Below, in pieces: positions 55,681 to 64,000 of a stretch of DNA of 64,000 bases; positions within the stretch are counted from its first letter, which is position 1; each line of letters starts with the position of its first letter. A program made the position numbers and the translations under genes. Location: the NCBI GenBank assembly GCA_001769805.1, contig MEPO01000028.1, positions 26,035 to 90,034 of the forward strand, given 5' to 3'. The stretch comes from Bdellovibrionales bacterium GWA1_52_35. Its GTDB lineage: Bacteria; Bdellovibrionota; UBA1018. A model generated the notes under the pieces. That model was not told the DNA's origin. It did no database searches and worked only from the letters and a program-made list of their open reading frames with translations.

Positions 55681-55898
55681 CCGTCTCCTCAGGACTTCTC
55701 TAAACTCATCGTCCAACCGGGCTAAGTACCTGAGAAATTAGAATAAAAAGATGCGATCTTTTTAAAAATTCACAATTGAGGGGTTACTCGAAAAAGGTCA
55801 ATTATTATAGGTGCAGTCTATAAAAATGCGGCGCATTACTTAACGATGACTGAATGCTGATTACGTTTATTTTAATGAAAAGAAAAAAACGCAATGTG

Positions 55899-57254
55899 TC
55901 AGTAGTGAAGGGTGACTTGGTGCGTCGCGCGATTTTTGGAATTCTTCCAAAGCCAGACGAGAGAAAAGGACACAATTGTTAAGCCCAGGGTCAGGCCGAT
56001 CCAAAGGCCAGACACACCCTCACCATAAAAAAAGCAAAGAGTTGCCCCTACGGGGAGGCCGATAATCCAATGTCCGATGAAATTGGCAATGAGCGGTGCA
56101 CGGGTATTTCCGATGCCGCGCAAAGCTCCCGATCCGACCACTTGAGCGCCATCGAAAATTTGAAAGAGAGCTGCGTAAAAAATCAACTGCGATCCGACTG
56201 CGATCACACTGTCATCGGCCGTGAAAACGCGAAGAAGCGGGCTGGGAATCAGGATCAGAACCAGGCCGCAAATTGCCATGAATGAGGTCCCGATAATGAT
56301 GCCTTTCCAGCCATACTGCGACGCCAGCGCAGGTTTGCCAGCTCCCACAGAACGGGCAACCAAGACCGCTGTGGCCGAAGCGATTCCAAGAGGAATCATG
56401 AAAGTGACACTGGCAATCTGCAGCACAATATGATGGGCGGAAAGCGAAATAGCCCCCAATTTCCCGGCCAATAATGTCGAAAATGCGAAAACAGCGACTT
56501 CGATCAAAAGCTGGCCGCCGGCGGGAGCACCCATCCGGACCAGCATTTTGAATTTTGGCCAGGAGAAGCGTCGCGGAGCCGTGTTTATCCCGAGCTTCCA
56601 TTTGCGGTTCATGTATAAAATATAACCCATGATGGAAGCCATCATGAACACGCGGGCGATTCCGGTTGCGAGAGCAGAACCTGAGGCTCCGAGTTCGGGG
56701 AAATTCCAATTTCCGAAGACGAAGAGCCAGTTGCCGGCAGCATTGACGATATTCGCCAGCAGCAAAATCACCAAAACCGGGGTGGCGGCTCCCATGCTCT
56801 GGAGAAATTGCCGGCAAACTGTAAAAAGCAGCCAGGGCCAGAGACTGACCGCCATAATCTGCAGATAGTTCTGGCCAACAGAGGAAACACCGGCCGGAAT
56901 GCCGAAGGGTTCATAAAAAAAAGAGGCGACATACATGATCAGGATGGAGGGCAAAGAGACCCAGGTCGCAAGATAAAGGCCCTGGATCAGAAGACCATTC
57001 GCCTCATCCTGTTTGCCGGCGCCGAGCGCATGTGAAATGAAATAATCCAGGCCAAGAAGAAAGCCAATTCCGCTGACCATCACCATCGCAAAGACGGCGT
57101 TGCCAATGGACAAACCACCGAGTGCTTCAGGGCCGAGTTTTCCCACGAACACCATATCGACGATTTGCATCAGCATGTTCGCCAAGTGGGCAAACGCGAT
57201 GGGGATTCCCAAACGAATGATGGAGTCAGGCTGCTGCACGTCTTTGGTTGTCAT
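55899..57254 (-). CDS. MATE family efflux transporter
   Basis: A 451-residue membrane protein with twelve predicted helices in two halves, typical of NorM-type MATE pumps that export cationic drugs or metabolites with Na+ or H+. The N-half motif IVDMVFVGKLGPEALGGLSIGNAVF and the equivalent in the C-half are clear. The ATG lies only about 6 nt past the U-run of the upstream terminator, with no ribosome site between. The true start or its expression is thus in doubt; see findings. Confidence 0.9.
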   Translation of the reverse strand: MTTKDVQQPDSIIRLGIPIAFAHLANMLMQIVDMVFVGKLGPEALGGLSIGNAVFAMVMVSGIGFLLGLDYFISHALGAGKQDEANGLLIQGLYLATWVSLPSILIMYVASFFYEPFGIPAGVSSVGQNYLQIMAVSLWPWLLFTVCRQFLQSMGAATPVLVILLLANIVNAAGNWLFVFGNWNFPELGASGSALATGIARVFMMASIMGYILYMNRKWKLGINTAPRRFSWPKFKMLVRMGAPAGGQLLIEVAVFAFSTLLAGKLGAISLSAHHIVLQIASVTFMIPLGIASATAVLVARSVGAGKPALASQYGWKGIIIGTSFMAICGLVLILIPSPLLRVFTADDSVIAVGSQLIFYAALFQIFDGAQVVGSGALRGIGNTRAPLIANFIGHWIIGLPVGATLCFFYGEGVSGLWIGLTLGLTIVSFSLVWLWKNSKNRATHQVTLHY

Positions 57255-57259
57255 AAATA

Positions 57260-57291
57260 AAAAAGGCCTAGAGTTTCCTCTAGGCCTTTTT
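57260..57291 (-). terminator. rho-independent terminator of the subtilase gene
   Basis: AAAAAGGCCTAGAG and CTCTAGGCCTTTTT form a 14-bp perfect stem with a TTTC loop (GAAA on the minus strand), followed on the minus strand by TTATTTATG. It lies about 20 nt after the protease stop. Confidence 0.93.
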
Positions 57292-57312
57292 GCTTATTTT
57301 GTCAGTAGATTA

Positions 57313-59415
57313 TCAGAACTGAGTGATCAGCAGCGAGTAGGGCTGCTTGCCGCTCTTGCCTTGGGGGACATTGATCCCCTTCACCACAATGCGGTATTCG
57401 CCTGTGGCCAGGTTTTTCATTTCGATCATTTCTGCGTTATTCGCGCGATCGGAAAGCTGATTTACTGTTCCGTTCGGGGCGATGACTTGAAGATCGAGGT
57501 CGTTGACGAGAGCTTTGGCAGCGAGTGCGGTGCCAGGAGCATCCGTATAGACCAGAGTCGCACGCAATGATTTTCCAGAGCCGACGGAAATGGAGACAGA
57601 CTTGTCTTCATTGACTGCAATGCCGGAGTTTTCATCAATTACGAGAGTGTCTTCAAGTGCCGTTGCCTGATCCATGTCCACGCGACCGTAACCCTCGTGA
57701 GAGTTCGGACGAACCGTAGGCTGCTCCTGCTGTGGGCCTCTGCCGTACTGACCGGGGAAGAGGTCCTTGGCTGTATGCATGAGAGTGGCTTTGATCACTG
57801 CGGCTGAAGGGTTTGCGATATTCTTGGCTTTGACCAGGTATTCGCGAACCACAGTTGCAGCGCCCGCGGTAAGCGGAGTTGCCATGGAAGTGCCGCCTGC
57901 GTAAGCATAACGGTCGCCGTAGGCTCCCCAGAGCACGCCAGCTTTCGGGTGGCTGGAGCGTGTGCTCACGATGTTGGTGCCAGGGGCAACGACATCCGGC
58001 TTGATACGGCCGTCTTTGGTTGGGCCACGTGAACTGAAGCAAGCCATGCCGTTTGGGTTGTTCGAAAGGGTGTCGCTCTTCAGCGGTTCAACTCCCCACT
58101 TCTTGTCCCCATCACGGAGCAGGCCCTGTGCTTTTTGAATACCACCTTCGGCCAGGTAGTTTTCTGAGGCGCCAACAGTCAGGACGTTCTTGGCTGTGGC
58201 GGGGCTGGCGAGCGATTGCTCGTCAATGCGACCATCCTTGTTCAGGTCTTTGCCGTCGTTGCCGGCTGCGAAGAGAACCAGCATATCCAGGTGTTCCCAG
58301 AGATAAGCATCTGCTTTCATCGCGAAAGCGTCATACGCACTTGGGCTCTGCGCACTGCCCCAGGAATTCGTATGAATGCGAACACCTTCTTTGTAGGCTT
58401 TGCCCAGGAAAGCATTGAAGTCATTGTCAAACATGATGTTGTCCATGAGGGGACTCCAGATGCCTTCGACGATCATGTCTGCTGCAGGTGCTCCACCTTG
58501 AATGGCGCCGTTCAAGACAGCTCCATTGCCAATGACAGAGCCACAGACGTGGGTTCCGTGTCCGTTGGTGTCTTCCCAGCTCTTTGCTCCAAAACCGAGA
58601 GCAAAACCTTTGCTGACAGCCTTGAGGTCCGGATGAATGGTCGAAATATCGCCCATATCAACACCGGTGTCGGCCATCCCGACCATCTGTCCCTGTCCTT
58701 TGAATCCGCGTGCCCAGGCAGCATCGAAGTTCATGACCTTGGTGCCGGACTCGTATCCCGTGAGCGCCGGAGGTGTTGTGGGAGGAGTCGGCTCAGCATT
58801 GAGCTGATATTCAAAAGTCGTGAATAAAGGATAGGCCTGGATCCACTCAATGCCTTCGATTTCCGCGATTTGCGCAATCTGCGTCCGGGTGGCGCGAGCT
58901 GCGATCGTCTCACGACCCATGTGACGAACGCTGGCGCCTGTCAATTTGATCTGGCGGGCAATCGTTGCGATCTCAGAATTGTCGAGCACGGTAATGGCCA
59001 GAACTTCCGTATCGTTTGCCGGCATTTCGTAAAGCTCAGAGCTGATTTTCCATTCAGGAGCAAAGCGCGTTACGCCGCGAACATCGGAGAGCAGAACCAC
59101 TGCTTCCGCATCACGTGCGGTACCCTTTACGATCAGCGCATCATCCGGTAAATATCCTTTGGCTTCGAGACCCATTTGCGCCAGGTCTGCCTTTGTGGAC
59201 TCGGTGATGACGTTTTTGAATTGCACGATGAAGTAACCCTGTTTCTCTTTATTCAAGAAATAAGGCTTCATCGTAGATGTTGTCATCGGGACCTGATCGA
59301 TCCGGATGTCACCTGATTTGAAGCGAAGCAATTCACCTGCGTTCGCGGATGAAACACTCAGAACTGCAAGTGTCGTAAGAATACTCAGTGCACTGATATT
59401 TTTATGTAATTTCAT
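57313..59415 (-). CDS. exported subtilisin-like serine protease (S8)
   Basis: A 700-residue protease counted from ATG 59415, which has AGGGGG 5 nt upstream; a longer frame from a TTG is rejected. Signal peptide ends near SSANA. An inhibitory pro-region with I9-like helix (about 60-200) precedes the catalytic domain with Asp249 (ADTGVD), His286 (NGHGTHV) and Ser510 (GGTSMATP). A C-terminal beta-sandwich resembles pre-peptidase or proprotein domains (VNDLDLQVIAPNG). It is monocistronic, with its own terminator and palindrome-free promoter region. It may act in nutrition or predation, which is inference. Confidence 0.94.
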   Translation of the reverse strand: MKLHKNISALSILTTLAVLSVSSANAGELLRFKSGDIRIDQVPMTTSTMKPYFLNKEKQGYFIVQFKNVITESTKADLAQMGLEAKGYLPDDALIVKGTARDAEAVVLLSDVRGVTRFAPEWKISSELYEMPANDTEVLAITVLDNSEIATIARQIKLTGASVRHMGRETIAARATRTQIAQIAEIEGIEWIQAYPLFTTFEYQLNAEPTPPTTPPALTGYESGTKVMNFDAAWARGFKGQGQMVGMADTGVDMGDISTIHPDLKAVSKGFALGFGAKSWEDTNGHGTHVCGSVIGNGAVLNGAIQGGAPAADMIVEGIWSPLMDNIMFDNDFNAFLGKAYKEGVRIHTNSWGSAQSPSAYDAFAMKADAYLWEHLDMLVLFAAGNDGKDLNKDGRIDEQSLASPATAKNVLTVGASENYLAEGGIQKAQGLLRDGDKKWGVEPLKSDTLSNNPNGMACFSSRGPTKDGRIKPDVVAPGTNIVSTRSSHPKAGVLWGAYGDRYAYAGGTSMATPLTAGAATVVREYLVKAKNIANPSAAVIKATLMHTAKDLFPGQYGRGPQQEQPTVRPNSHEGYGRVDMDQATALEDTLVIDENSGIAVNEDKSVSISVGSGKSLRATLVYTDAPGTALAAKALVNDLDLQVIAPNGTVNQLSDRANNAEMIEMKNLATGEYRIVVKGINVPQGKSGKQPYSLLITQF

Positions 59416-59465
59416 TATTCCCCCTGATCTTTCTTTAAACGCCAAGTTGGGGAAATAATAAAGAG

Positions 59466-59486
59466 AGTCTGTAAACTTTACAGGCT
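59466..59486 (-). terminator. hairpin terminator of the methyltransferase gene
   Basis: AGTCTGTAAA-C-TTTACAGGCT is an almost perfect inverted repeat (one T-G pair). On the minus strand it is followed by CTCTTTATTATTT. It lies 14 nt after the methyltransferase stop. The one-base centre opens to a 3-5 base loop in RNA. Because of its symmetry it could also be a protein site for the protease gene. Confidence 0.5.
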
Positions 59487-59499
59487 CGAAAAAAACGAT

Positions 59500-60354
59500 T
59501 TAGTCGGCTGTTTTTATTCCAACAATGTAGCCGATCCAAGCATGTGCGTTATCTCCATGTTCCGTCCGCACGAATTCGCCGGTGCCTTTTCCTTTATGTT
59601 CGGTTTCCCAGTAAACTGCAGAATCCTGAAATCCTGCTTCCGCGAGACACTCCCTTACTTCGGGAATGGTCCAGAGTCGCCAGTCATAGGTGAAGGCATC
59701 TTTAAGCTGCGTCCCGTCAGGTAGTTTGAAATGAATCGCGTAATGGGCTTCGTGGGAGACGGGATCGAAGGATTTTTGATGCCATGTGTATTTGACGCGT
59801 GTCTTGCGCGCGTCTTCCATCGTGATCATCCGACTTTCCCGTATAGGCTGGATCATTCCCGGCCCGCCGGCGAGTTCAAGGACGAGCAAGCCATCCCTGC
59901 CCAGAGAACGGTAGCAATTCGTGAAATATTGAATCAGCAGTTTCCGTTTTTTGAAGATACAGAATGAAAAATTGCAGGCGACGATCAGATCGGTTTTTAG
60001 TTTTGTGACCGAAAGGACGTTTTTGCAAAGTGGAAGAAGGCGCTTTCGGTCCTTCGAATTCATTTTTTTCAAATGATTCCGAATTCCGTATTCAAGCGTC
60101 AGCGGGTCGATGTCCAGGCCGACAGCTGTATTGCCGGGATCACTCTTGACCCAGTCAGCTGAAAGCAGAAAAGTCCCGCAGAAGTCTTCCCGCAGATTGT
60201 GCGGCTGGCGGCCGAGGAGTTCCCTAAAAAAATGGTTGAACCAGTGAATGTGAACTTCCGGACTTTGGACGGCCACTTCGTAAAGAGTATGCTTGTTGAA
60301 AATACTCGGCTTTTTCTGCGGCTGAATCGGGTGCTGGTTCGATAATTTTTTCAT
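59500..60354 (-). CDS. class I SAM-dependent methyltransferase, substrate unknown
   Basis: A 284-residue Rossmann methyltransferase counted from ATG 60354. The SAM-binding part reads LREDFCGTFLLS, then AVGLDIDPLTLEYG, then the acidic DLIVACNFSFCI motif. The frame is open farther upstream to 60426, where it would overlap the divergent M3 gene, and that part looks non-coding (poor signal). I do not recognise a specific substrate class. It is followed by a hairpin terminator and is divergent from the M3 peptidase. Confidence 0.85.
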   Translation of the reverse strand: MKKLSNQHPIQPQKKPSIFNKHTLYEVAVQSPEVHIHWFNHFFRELLGRQPHNLREDFCGTFLLSADWVKSDPGNTAVGLDIDPLTLEYGIRNHLKKMNSKDRKRLLPLCKNVLSVTKLKTDLIVACNFSFCIFKKRKLLIQYFTNCYRSLGRDGLLVLELAGGPGMIQPIRESRMITMEDARKTRVKYTWHQKSFDPVSHEAHYAIHFKLPDGTQLKDAFTYDWRLWTIPEVRECLAEAGFQDSAVYWETEHKGKGTGEFVRTEHGDNAHAWIGYIVGIKTAD

Positions 60355-60456
60355 TGAGCCGGCTTTATACACGGAGCTGCCGGAGATTGGAATCGCCTTT
60401 GCGCCCCCGGGCCGGGTGTGTATCATATGGACTTTGGATATTTAGGAGGAAAGTTT

Positions 60457-62541
60457 GTGAAAAGATCGATCAACCTGTTTATTGCCGTGCTGATGGGTAG
60501 CCTTGCTCTTGGAGCATGTGCCACTCAGTCCAAACCCACCCACACCGGACGCAGTCCGAAATCCCTGGAAACTATGAAAGATAATTTGCTCCGTTTCGAA
60601 TACGCCCCCGGCGAGTTGACCCAGCTTTGTGAGGATTCGATGAATAACGCGAAACTCGCGTTGGACGAGATTGCCGCTATTCCCCCCTCCCAGCGAACGA
60701 TCGCCAATACGCTGCTGGCGTTTGAACGCGCCACAGCAGAGGTGAATGATGTGGCAGGGCCGCTGACATTCATGGGTTATGTTTCGACGGATCAGAAGAT
60801 CCATGACGAAGGCCAGGCCTGTGAAGAGAAGCTCGGCCCGTTTTTTGTTGAGCTGAGTACGCGGAAAGACCTTTACGATGCCATCAAGGACGCCACGCCT
60901 AGGAATGAAAACGAGAAGCGACTCCTTTCAGAAACCCTTCGCGATTTTGAGCAACAAGGGCTCAAGTTGCCGGCCGAGAAGCTCGCTGAAATGAAGAAAT
61001 TGAAGCAGGAACTCTCAGTCATCGAATCTCAGTTCCAGGCGGCACTGAATAACGATGTTTCATCCGTGGAGCTGACTGAAGCGGAACTCGACGGCGTCTC
61101 TGAAGATTTCAAGTCCCGGTTGAAGCGCTCGGCGGCCGGCAATTTCGTTGTTACGACCAAGAACCCGGATTACATGCATATCAGGGAAAATGCGAAAAAC
61201 AGCGAAGCACGCAAGAAAGTGCAGCTCGCGTATTACAACAAGGGTGGCGAGAAGAACGTTCAGCTGCTGGAGCAGGCGGTGGTGCTTCGGCAGAAAATCT
61301 CGAAGCTCATCGGGCTCAAGTCCTGGGCGGATTACCGCACCTGGGGCCGGATGGCCAAGAACGGCGACACAGCACTCAAGTTCCTGAACGGTTTGAAAGC
61401 TAAATTGGCCCTCCGTGCGAAGCAGGACCAAGCCAAGCTTCTGAAATTCAAAAAATCGCTTGATCCTTCAGCGACTGATCTCAAAGCTTGGGATCTGGAC
61501 TACCTCGCTTATCAGTTAAAGAAGCGGGATTACGATCTGGACAGCGAGAAGGTCAAAGAATACTTCCCCGCAGACCGCGTGGTCGCCGGGGTATTTGAGA
61601 TCTATTCCAAACTCCTGGGTGTGAAATTCGTGCCGATGGAAGGCGCGAAAGCCTGGGCGGACGGAGTTCAGATTTTCAAAATTGTTGATGCGAAAGACGG
61701 AACCGAGCGGGCGACCTTCTATGCGGATCTTTACCCGAGGCCACTGAAATATGGGCATTTTGCCGCGTTTTCATTGGTCATGACTCATCAGAATGAAGAC
61801 GGTTCCTTCCAGAAGCCGATCTCGGCGATGGTTGGCAACTTCGATCCGCCGGCCAATGGCAAGCCTTCGCTGATGAAGCATACTGAAGTCGAAACCTATT
61901 TTCATGAGTTCGGTCACATTATGCATCAGACTCTGACCCGGGCACCGTACGCCAGTCTTTCGGGTACGAGTACGGCCCGCGATTTTGTCGAAGCGCCGTC
62001 GCAGCTGATGGAGAACTGGGCCTGGTCCCCGAAAATTCTTGAAGGACTTTCCGGTCATTACCTGAACCCGAAAGAAAAGCTTCCCAAGCAGCTGATCAAG
62101 AAGATGCTCGCGGCCAAGGACTTCAATCAGGGGAATATGTACACCCGTCAGTTGATGCTGGGCTTGCTGGACATGACCTATCACACCTCGACCGGTCCGG
62201 TCGATTCAACGGCAATCTACGCTCAGATTCACAAGGAGATTGTCGGAATTGAGGCTCTTGAAGGAGCGCATTTCCAGGGAAGCTTCGGCCATCTGATGAA
62301 TGGTTACGATGCCGGTTACTACGGCTATCTCTGGTCGGAAGTTTATGCGGATGACCTGTTCACCCGGTTTGGAAAACGCGGACTTCTCGCGCGAGATCAT
62401 CTGCTGGACCCCAAAGTCGGAATGGCTTATCGTCGCTCGATTCTTGAAAAGGGCAGGATGCTCGACGCAGACGTTCTCATGAAGGAATTCCTCGGGCGTG
62501 AACCGAGCTCGGAGGCTTTCTTCAAGCGTCTCGGAATCTAA
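60457..62541 (+). CDS. M3 family oligopeptidase, exported as a lipoprotein
   Basis: A 694-residue thimet-type metallopeptidase. The start is GTG 60457, 6 nt after a perfect AGGAGG; upstream ATG codons at 60418 and 60427 lack this. The N-terminus KRSINLFIAVLMGSLALGAC is a lipoprotein signal with lipobox ALGAC. The zinc site HEFGH lies at 483-487, with the second Glu in FVEAPSQLMENW. M3 enzymes cleave short peptides and are mostly cytosolic; this one should act outside the inner membrane. A strong bidirectional terminator follows. Confidence 0.93.
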   Translation: MKRSINLFIAVLMGSLALGACATQSKPTHTGRSPKSLETMKDNLLRFEYAPGELTQLCEDSMNNAKLALDEIAAIPPSQRTIANTLLAFERATAEVNDVAGPLTFMGYVSTDQKIHDEGQACEEKLGPFFVELSTRKDLYDAIKDATPRNENEKRLLSETLRDFEQQGLKLPAEKLAEMKKLKQELSVIESQFQAALNNDVSSVELTEAELDGVSEDFKSRLKRSAAGNFVVTTKNPDYMHIRENAKNSEARKKVQLAYYNKGGEKNVQLLEQAVVLRQKISKLIGLKSWADYRTWGRMAKNGDTALKFLNGLKAKLALRAKQDQAKLLKFKKSLDPSATDLKAWDLDYLAYQLKKRDYDLDSEKVKEYFPADRVVAGVFEIYSKLLGVKFVPMEGAKAWADGVQIFKIVDAKDGTERATFYADLYPRPLKYGHFAAFSLVMTHQNEDGSFQKPISAMVGNFDPPANGKPSLMKHTEVETYFHEFGHIMHQTLTRAPYASLSGTSTARDFVEAPSQLMENWAWSPKILEGLSGHYLNPKEKLPKQLIKKMLAAKDFNQGNMYTRQLMLGLLDMTYHTSTGPVDSTAIYAQIHKEIVGIEALEGAHFQGSFGHLMNGYDAGYYGYLWSEVYADDLFTRFGKRGLLARDHLLDPKVGMAYRRSILEKGRMLDADVLMKEFLGREPSSEAFFKRLGI

Positions 62542-62560
62542 AACAGCGGATTCAGAAAAA

Positions 62561-62597
62561 AAGAAAGGCGGCATCCTTTGGAGATGCCGCCCTTTTT
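62561..62597. terminator. bidirectional rho-independent terminator
   Basis: GGCGGCATC (62567-62575) pairs with GATGCCGCC (62583-62591) over a 7-nt loop. CTTTTTAG follows on the plus strand and TTTCTTTTTTTC on the minus strand, so it ends both the M3 gene and the convergent ChaN-like gene. Confidence 0.93.
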
Positions 62598-62617
62598 AGT
62601 TCAGGTTGAGACCAACT

Positions 62618-63568
62618 TTAGAAAAGCTGTTCCAAGAACTGTTTAACCTTCTTCGTCTGGGTGTTGAGAATCCTGTACTCGGCAGTGGAGGGTTCGTTCA
62701 CGAAGTAGACGTAATCAGCGAGATCACCGTATTTCTGATCACGGGCGACCATTTCAAGGTCTTTTTCCTCGTAGTCGGAAGCATCCACGATCGTGACTGA
62801 AGCGGTTTTGAGTCCCGGGGCGCGGATCTTGATCCGGGCAACGGTGCCGTCGAAGTAGTCCGTGTGGAAGCTGCCGACGACCAGGAATTTGAGGCTATGG
62901 GTTGAATCCGTCACGACGTGCCAGGCGATCACATCATCAGTCAGACACTGGGCGGCGTAATAGTTCTCAATCTGTGCCGGGGTGGCATGGCCCGCTTGTC
63001 CCATGATGTCGACAAAGCGCTGATGGTAACCTTCGCTGCCCATTTCGAAGTCGGGGGGGAGAAGAGCGGGGTCAACAGCGCCGATGCCGTTTTTCACAAC
63101 AGGAGATTTTTCCTGCCGGGTCAGATTAGTTGCGAGGATGTTCCCGCCCAAGGTTTTGGTTACTTCGAGAACCGGAGCATAGGTCACATTTTGTTCACTC
63201 GGACCCTGGGTGTAGTCGAGGAAGTCTTTGGCAGTGATTTCACCTGCTACAAATCGGGCGAAGAGGGCCTGCACCATTTTTTGCTGGGAGGCATGGAGAA
63301 ATTCCCAGGCGGTGGTGAAGTTGTTTTGCTGGCCTGTGAGTTGAACGACTCCGGAGATAATCCCGGCCTGGGCGTTTTGGACTGCGGGGGTGTAATGCTT
63401 CTCTCCCATGACGATGTGATTGGCGGCACTGAGTTCAGTGACCAGCTGCGCTTGAGAGATCTGCGTCTGGTCGGAAGCGCGAATGATTCTGCCATTCCAG
63501 CTTTCTGCCGCGAAGGCGGGAAGGGTAATCAAGGAATTCATCATTAGAAACAGGGTCAGATTTTTCAT
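62618..63568 (-). CDS. ChaN-like (DUF399) exported protein
   Basis: A 316-residue protein with a signal peptide (cleavage near AFA-AES, about residue 21) but no lipobox Cys. The body begins with the family pattern HIVMGEKHYTPAVQ, in which the GExH part lines the haem-binding pocket of ChaN. ChaN proteins are iron-regulated haem-binding lipoproteins; a hydrolase activity has also been discussed. GGAG lies 7 nt before the ATG. It ends at the bidirectional terminator. The role in iron handling is inference. Confidence 0.8.
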   Translation of the reverse strand: MKNLTLFLMMNSLITLPAFAAESWNGRIIRASDQTQISQAQLVTELSAANHIVMGEKHYTPAVQNAQAGIISGVVQLTGQQNNFTTAWEFLHASQQKMVQALFARFVAGEITAKDFLDYTQGPSEQNVTYAPVLEVTKTLGGNILATNLTRQEKSPVVKNGIGAVDPALLPPDFEMGSEGYHQRFVDIMGQAGHATPAQIENYYAAQCLTDDVIAWHVVTDSTHSLKFLVVGSFHTDYFDGTVARIKIRAPGLKTASVTIVDASDYEEKDLEMVARDQKYGDLADYVYFVNEPSTAEYRILNTQTKKVKQFLEQLF

Positions 63569-63712
63569 CGAAATTCTCCGTTTATCCCGCCCTTATAATA
63601 CGGAGGCGGCAGAAAGGGAATCTTTTGGTCGGGATTCTCATATTTTTACAAAGAAGAGACACTTGCGGTTAACCCTGCAATCCGATATGCATTTATCAGT
63701 TCTATCACGCGC

Positions 63713-63803
63713 GGAGAGATGGCCGAGTGGTCGAAGGCACTCCCTTGCTAAGGGAGCATACCCCAAAAGGGTATCAAGAGTTCAAATCTCTTTCTCTCCG
63801 CCA
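63713..63803 (+). tRNA. tRNA-Ser (anticodon GCU)
   Basis: A class II tRNA with the 7-bp acceptor stem GGAGAGA/TCTCTCC, D arm with GGCCGAGTGGTCGAAGGC, anticodon stem CTCCC/GGGAG with loop TTGCTAA (anticodon GCT at 63747-63749), a long variable arm (ATACCC/GGGTAT), T arm with TTCAAAT and an encoded CCA (63801-63803). It reads AGC and AGU codons. The identity base pattern and the long arm make serine certain. Confidence 0.97.
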
Positions 63804-63830
63804 TACTACTTGTCAAGGGATCGCACTTCT

Positions 63831-63914
63831 GGCTCTTCTCACTTAAAGGGGGAACGTGTGTCCTGCGGTCAGATTAGACCACACGGTTGAATACTCCGTT
63901 CCAGCCGCAAAGGG
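63831..63914. repeat. 84-bp tandem repeat, unit 1
   Basis: It begins GGCTCTTCTCACTTAAAG and is repeated exactly, without spacer, at 63915-63998. Internal pairing: GGAACG (63851-63856) with CGTTCC (63897-63902), CGTGTG with CACACG, GGTC with GACC. It lies 27 nt after the tRNA-Ser. Confidence 0.97.
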
Positions 63915-63998
63915 GGCTCTTCTCACTTAAAGGGGGAACGTGTGTCCTGCGGTCAGATTAGACCACACGGTTGAATACTCCGTTCCAGCCGCAAAGGG
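63915..63998. repeat. 84-bp tandem repeat, unit 2
   Basis: An exact copy of the preceding unit. The next two bases (CA) do not match the unit start (GG), so the array may end here, or the next copy varies; the window stops. Confidence 0.95.
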
Positions 63999-64000
63999 CA

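Noticed and set aside
63483..63890. 135-codon plus-strand frame at the window end
   Set aside because: It runs through the tRNA-Ser gene and the repeat, which cannot be coding.
63831..63998. CRISPR array
   Set aside because: The 84-bp units are directly abutting and identical with no spacers, and no cas genes are present.
63831..63998. Integron attC sites
   Set aside because: No RYYYAAC/GTTRRRY core pair or integrase gene is seen.

Overview
The window is ordinary-density bacterial chromosome (no phage, IS, CRISPR or plasmid genes seen) of moderately high GC. It carries about 44 protein genes, one tRNA and several clear rho-independent terminators. An LPS gene (kdsD), many lipoproteins, ExbB/ExbD and MotA/MotB stators and periplasmic enzymes point to a motile Gram-negative with an outer membrane. 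The one-ExbB/two-ExbD plus TPR cluster, VWA lipoproteins, the prkA-YeaH-spoVR trio and several exported hydrolases make a Bdellovibrionota/Oligoflexia- or myxobacteria-like organism my best guess. This is inference from gene content, with no phylogenetic test.

Layout. 1-1.8 kb: M23 peptidoglycan peptidase and PP2C phosphatase (minus). 2.0-6.7 kb: prkA, a YeaH/YhbH-type VWA protein and spoVR, behind a good sigma70-like promoter with a palindrome at the start of the message. 6.7-11.0 kb (minus): fhs, a SurA-like/DsbA-like lipoprotein, a small zinc-ribbon membrane protein and kdsD. 11.0-18.0 kb: a lipoprotein, a 680-residue all-coiled-coil protein overlapping pyruvate kinase, then mutS, which overlaps the convergent mutY. 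19.0-23.6 kb: an amidase, a lipoprotein, an anchored protein of unknown function and an exported alkaline-phosphatase-superfamily enzyme. 23.7-29.0 kb: sucA-sucB-lpd, the complete 2-oxoglutarate dehydrogenase. 29.1-36.9 kb: an envelope cluster of a Pro/Ala lipoprotein, a VWA lipoprotein, one ExbB, two ExbD and a giant exported repeat protein, resembling an AglRQS-type gliding motor. 37.0-46.0 kb: a glycogen cluster of debranching enzyme, GT5/GT4-like synthase, GH57 enzyme and a 1419-residue GT3 synthase/GT35 phosphorylase fusion. 46.0-47.9 kb: a histidine kinase and receiver-only regulator. 48.0-52.5 kb: a cytosolic group-3b-like [NiFe] hydrogenase in the order hydB-hydG-hydD-hydA plus its maturation protease. 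52.5-55.7 kb (minus): motA, motB and an NfeD-type protease. 55.9-63.6 kb: MATE transporter, subtilisin-like protease, methyltransferase, M3 lipoprotein peptidase and a ChaN-like protein. 63.7-64.0 kb: tRNA-Ser(GCU) followed by two exact 84-bp tandem repeats.

Themes. The hydrogenase (pyridine nucleotide/H2 exchange), glycogen turnover, pyruvate kinase and 2-oxoglutarate dehydrogenase suggest carbon and redox storage. Two different ion-driven stator systems suggest both swimming and surface movement. Many genes overlap by 1-4 nt (ATGA or TAATG), indicating tight translational coupling. Several starts differ from the longest reading frame and were set by ribosome binding sites; these are noted in each entry. 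No stretch longer than about 250 bases lacks a gene or a described element.
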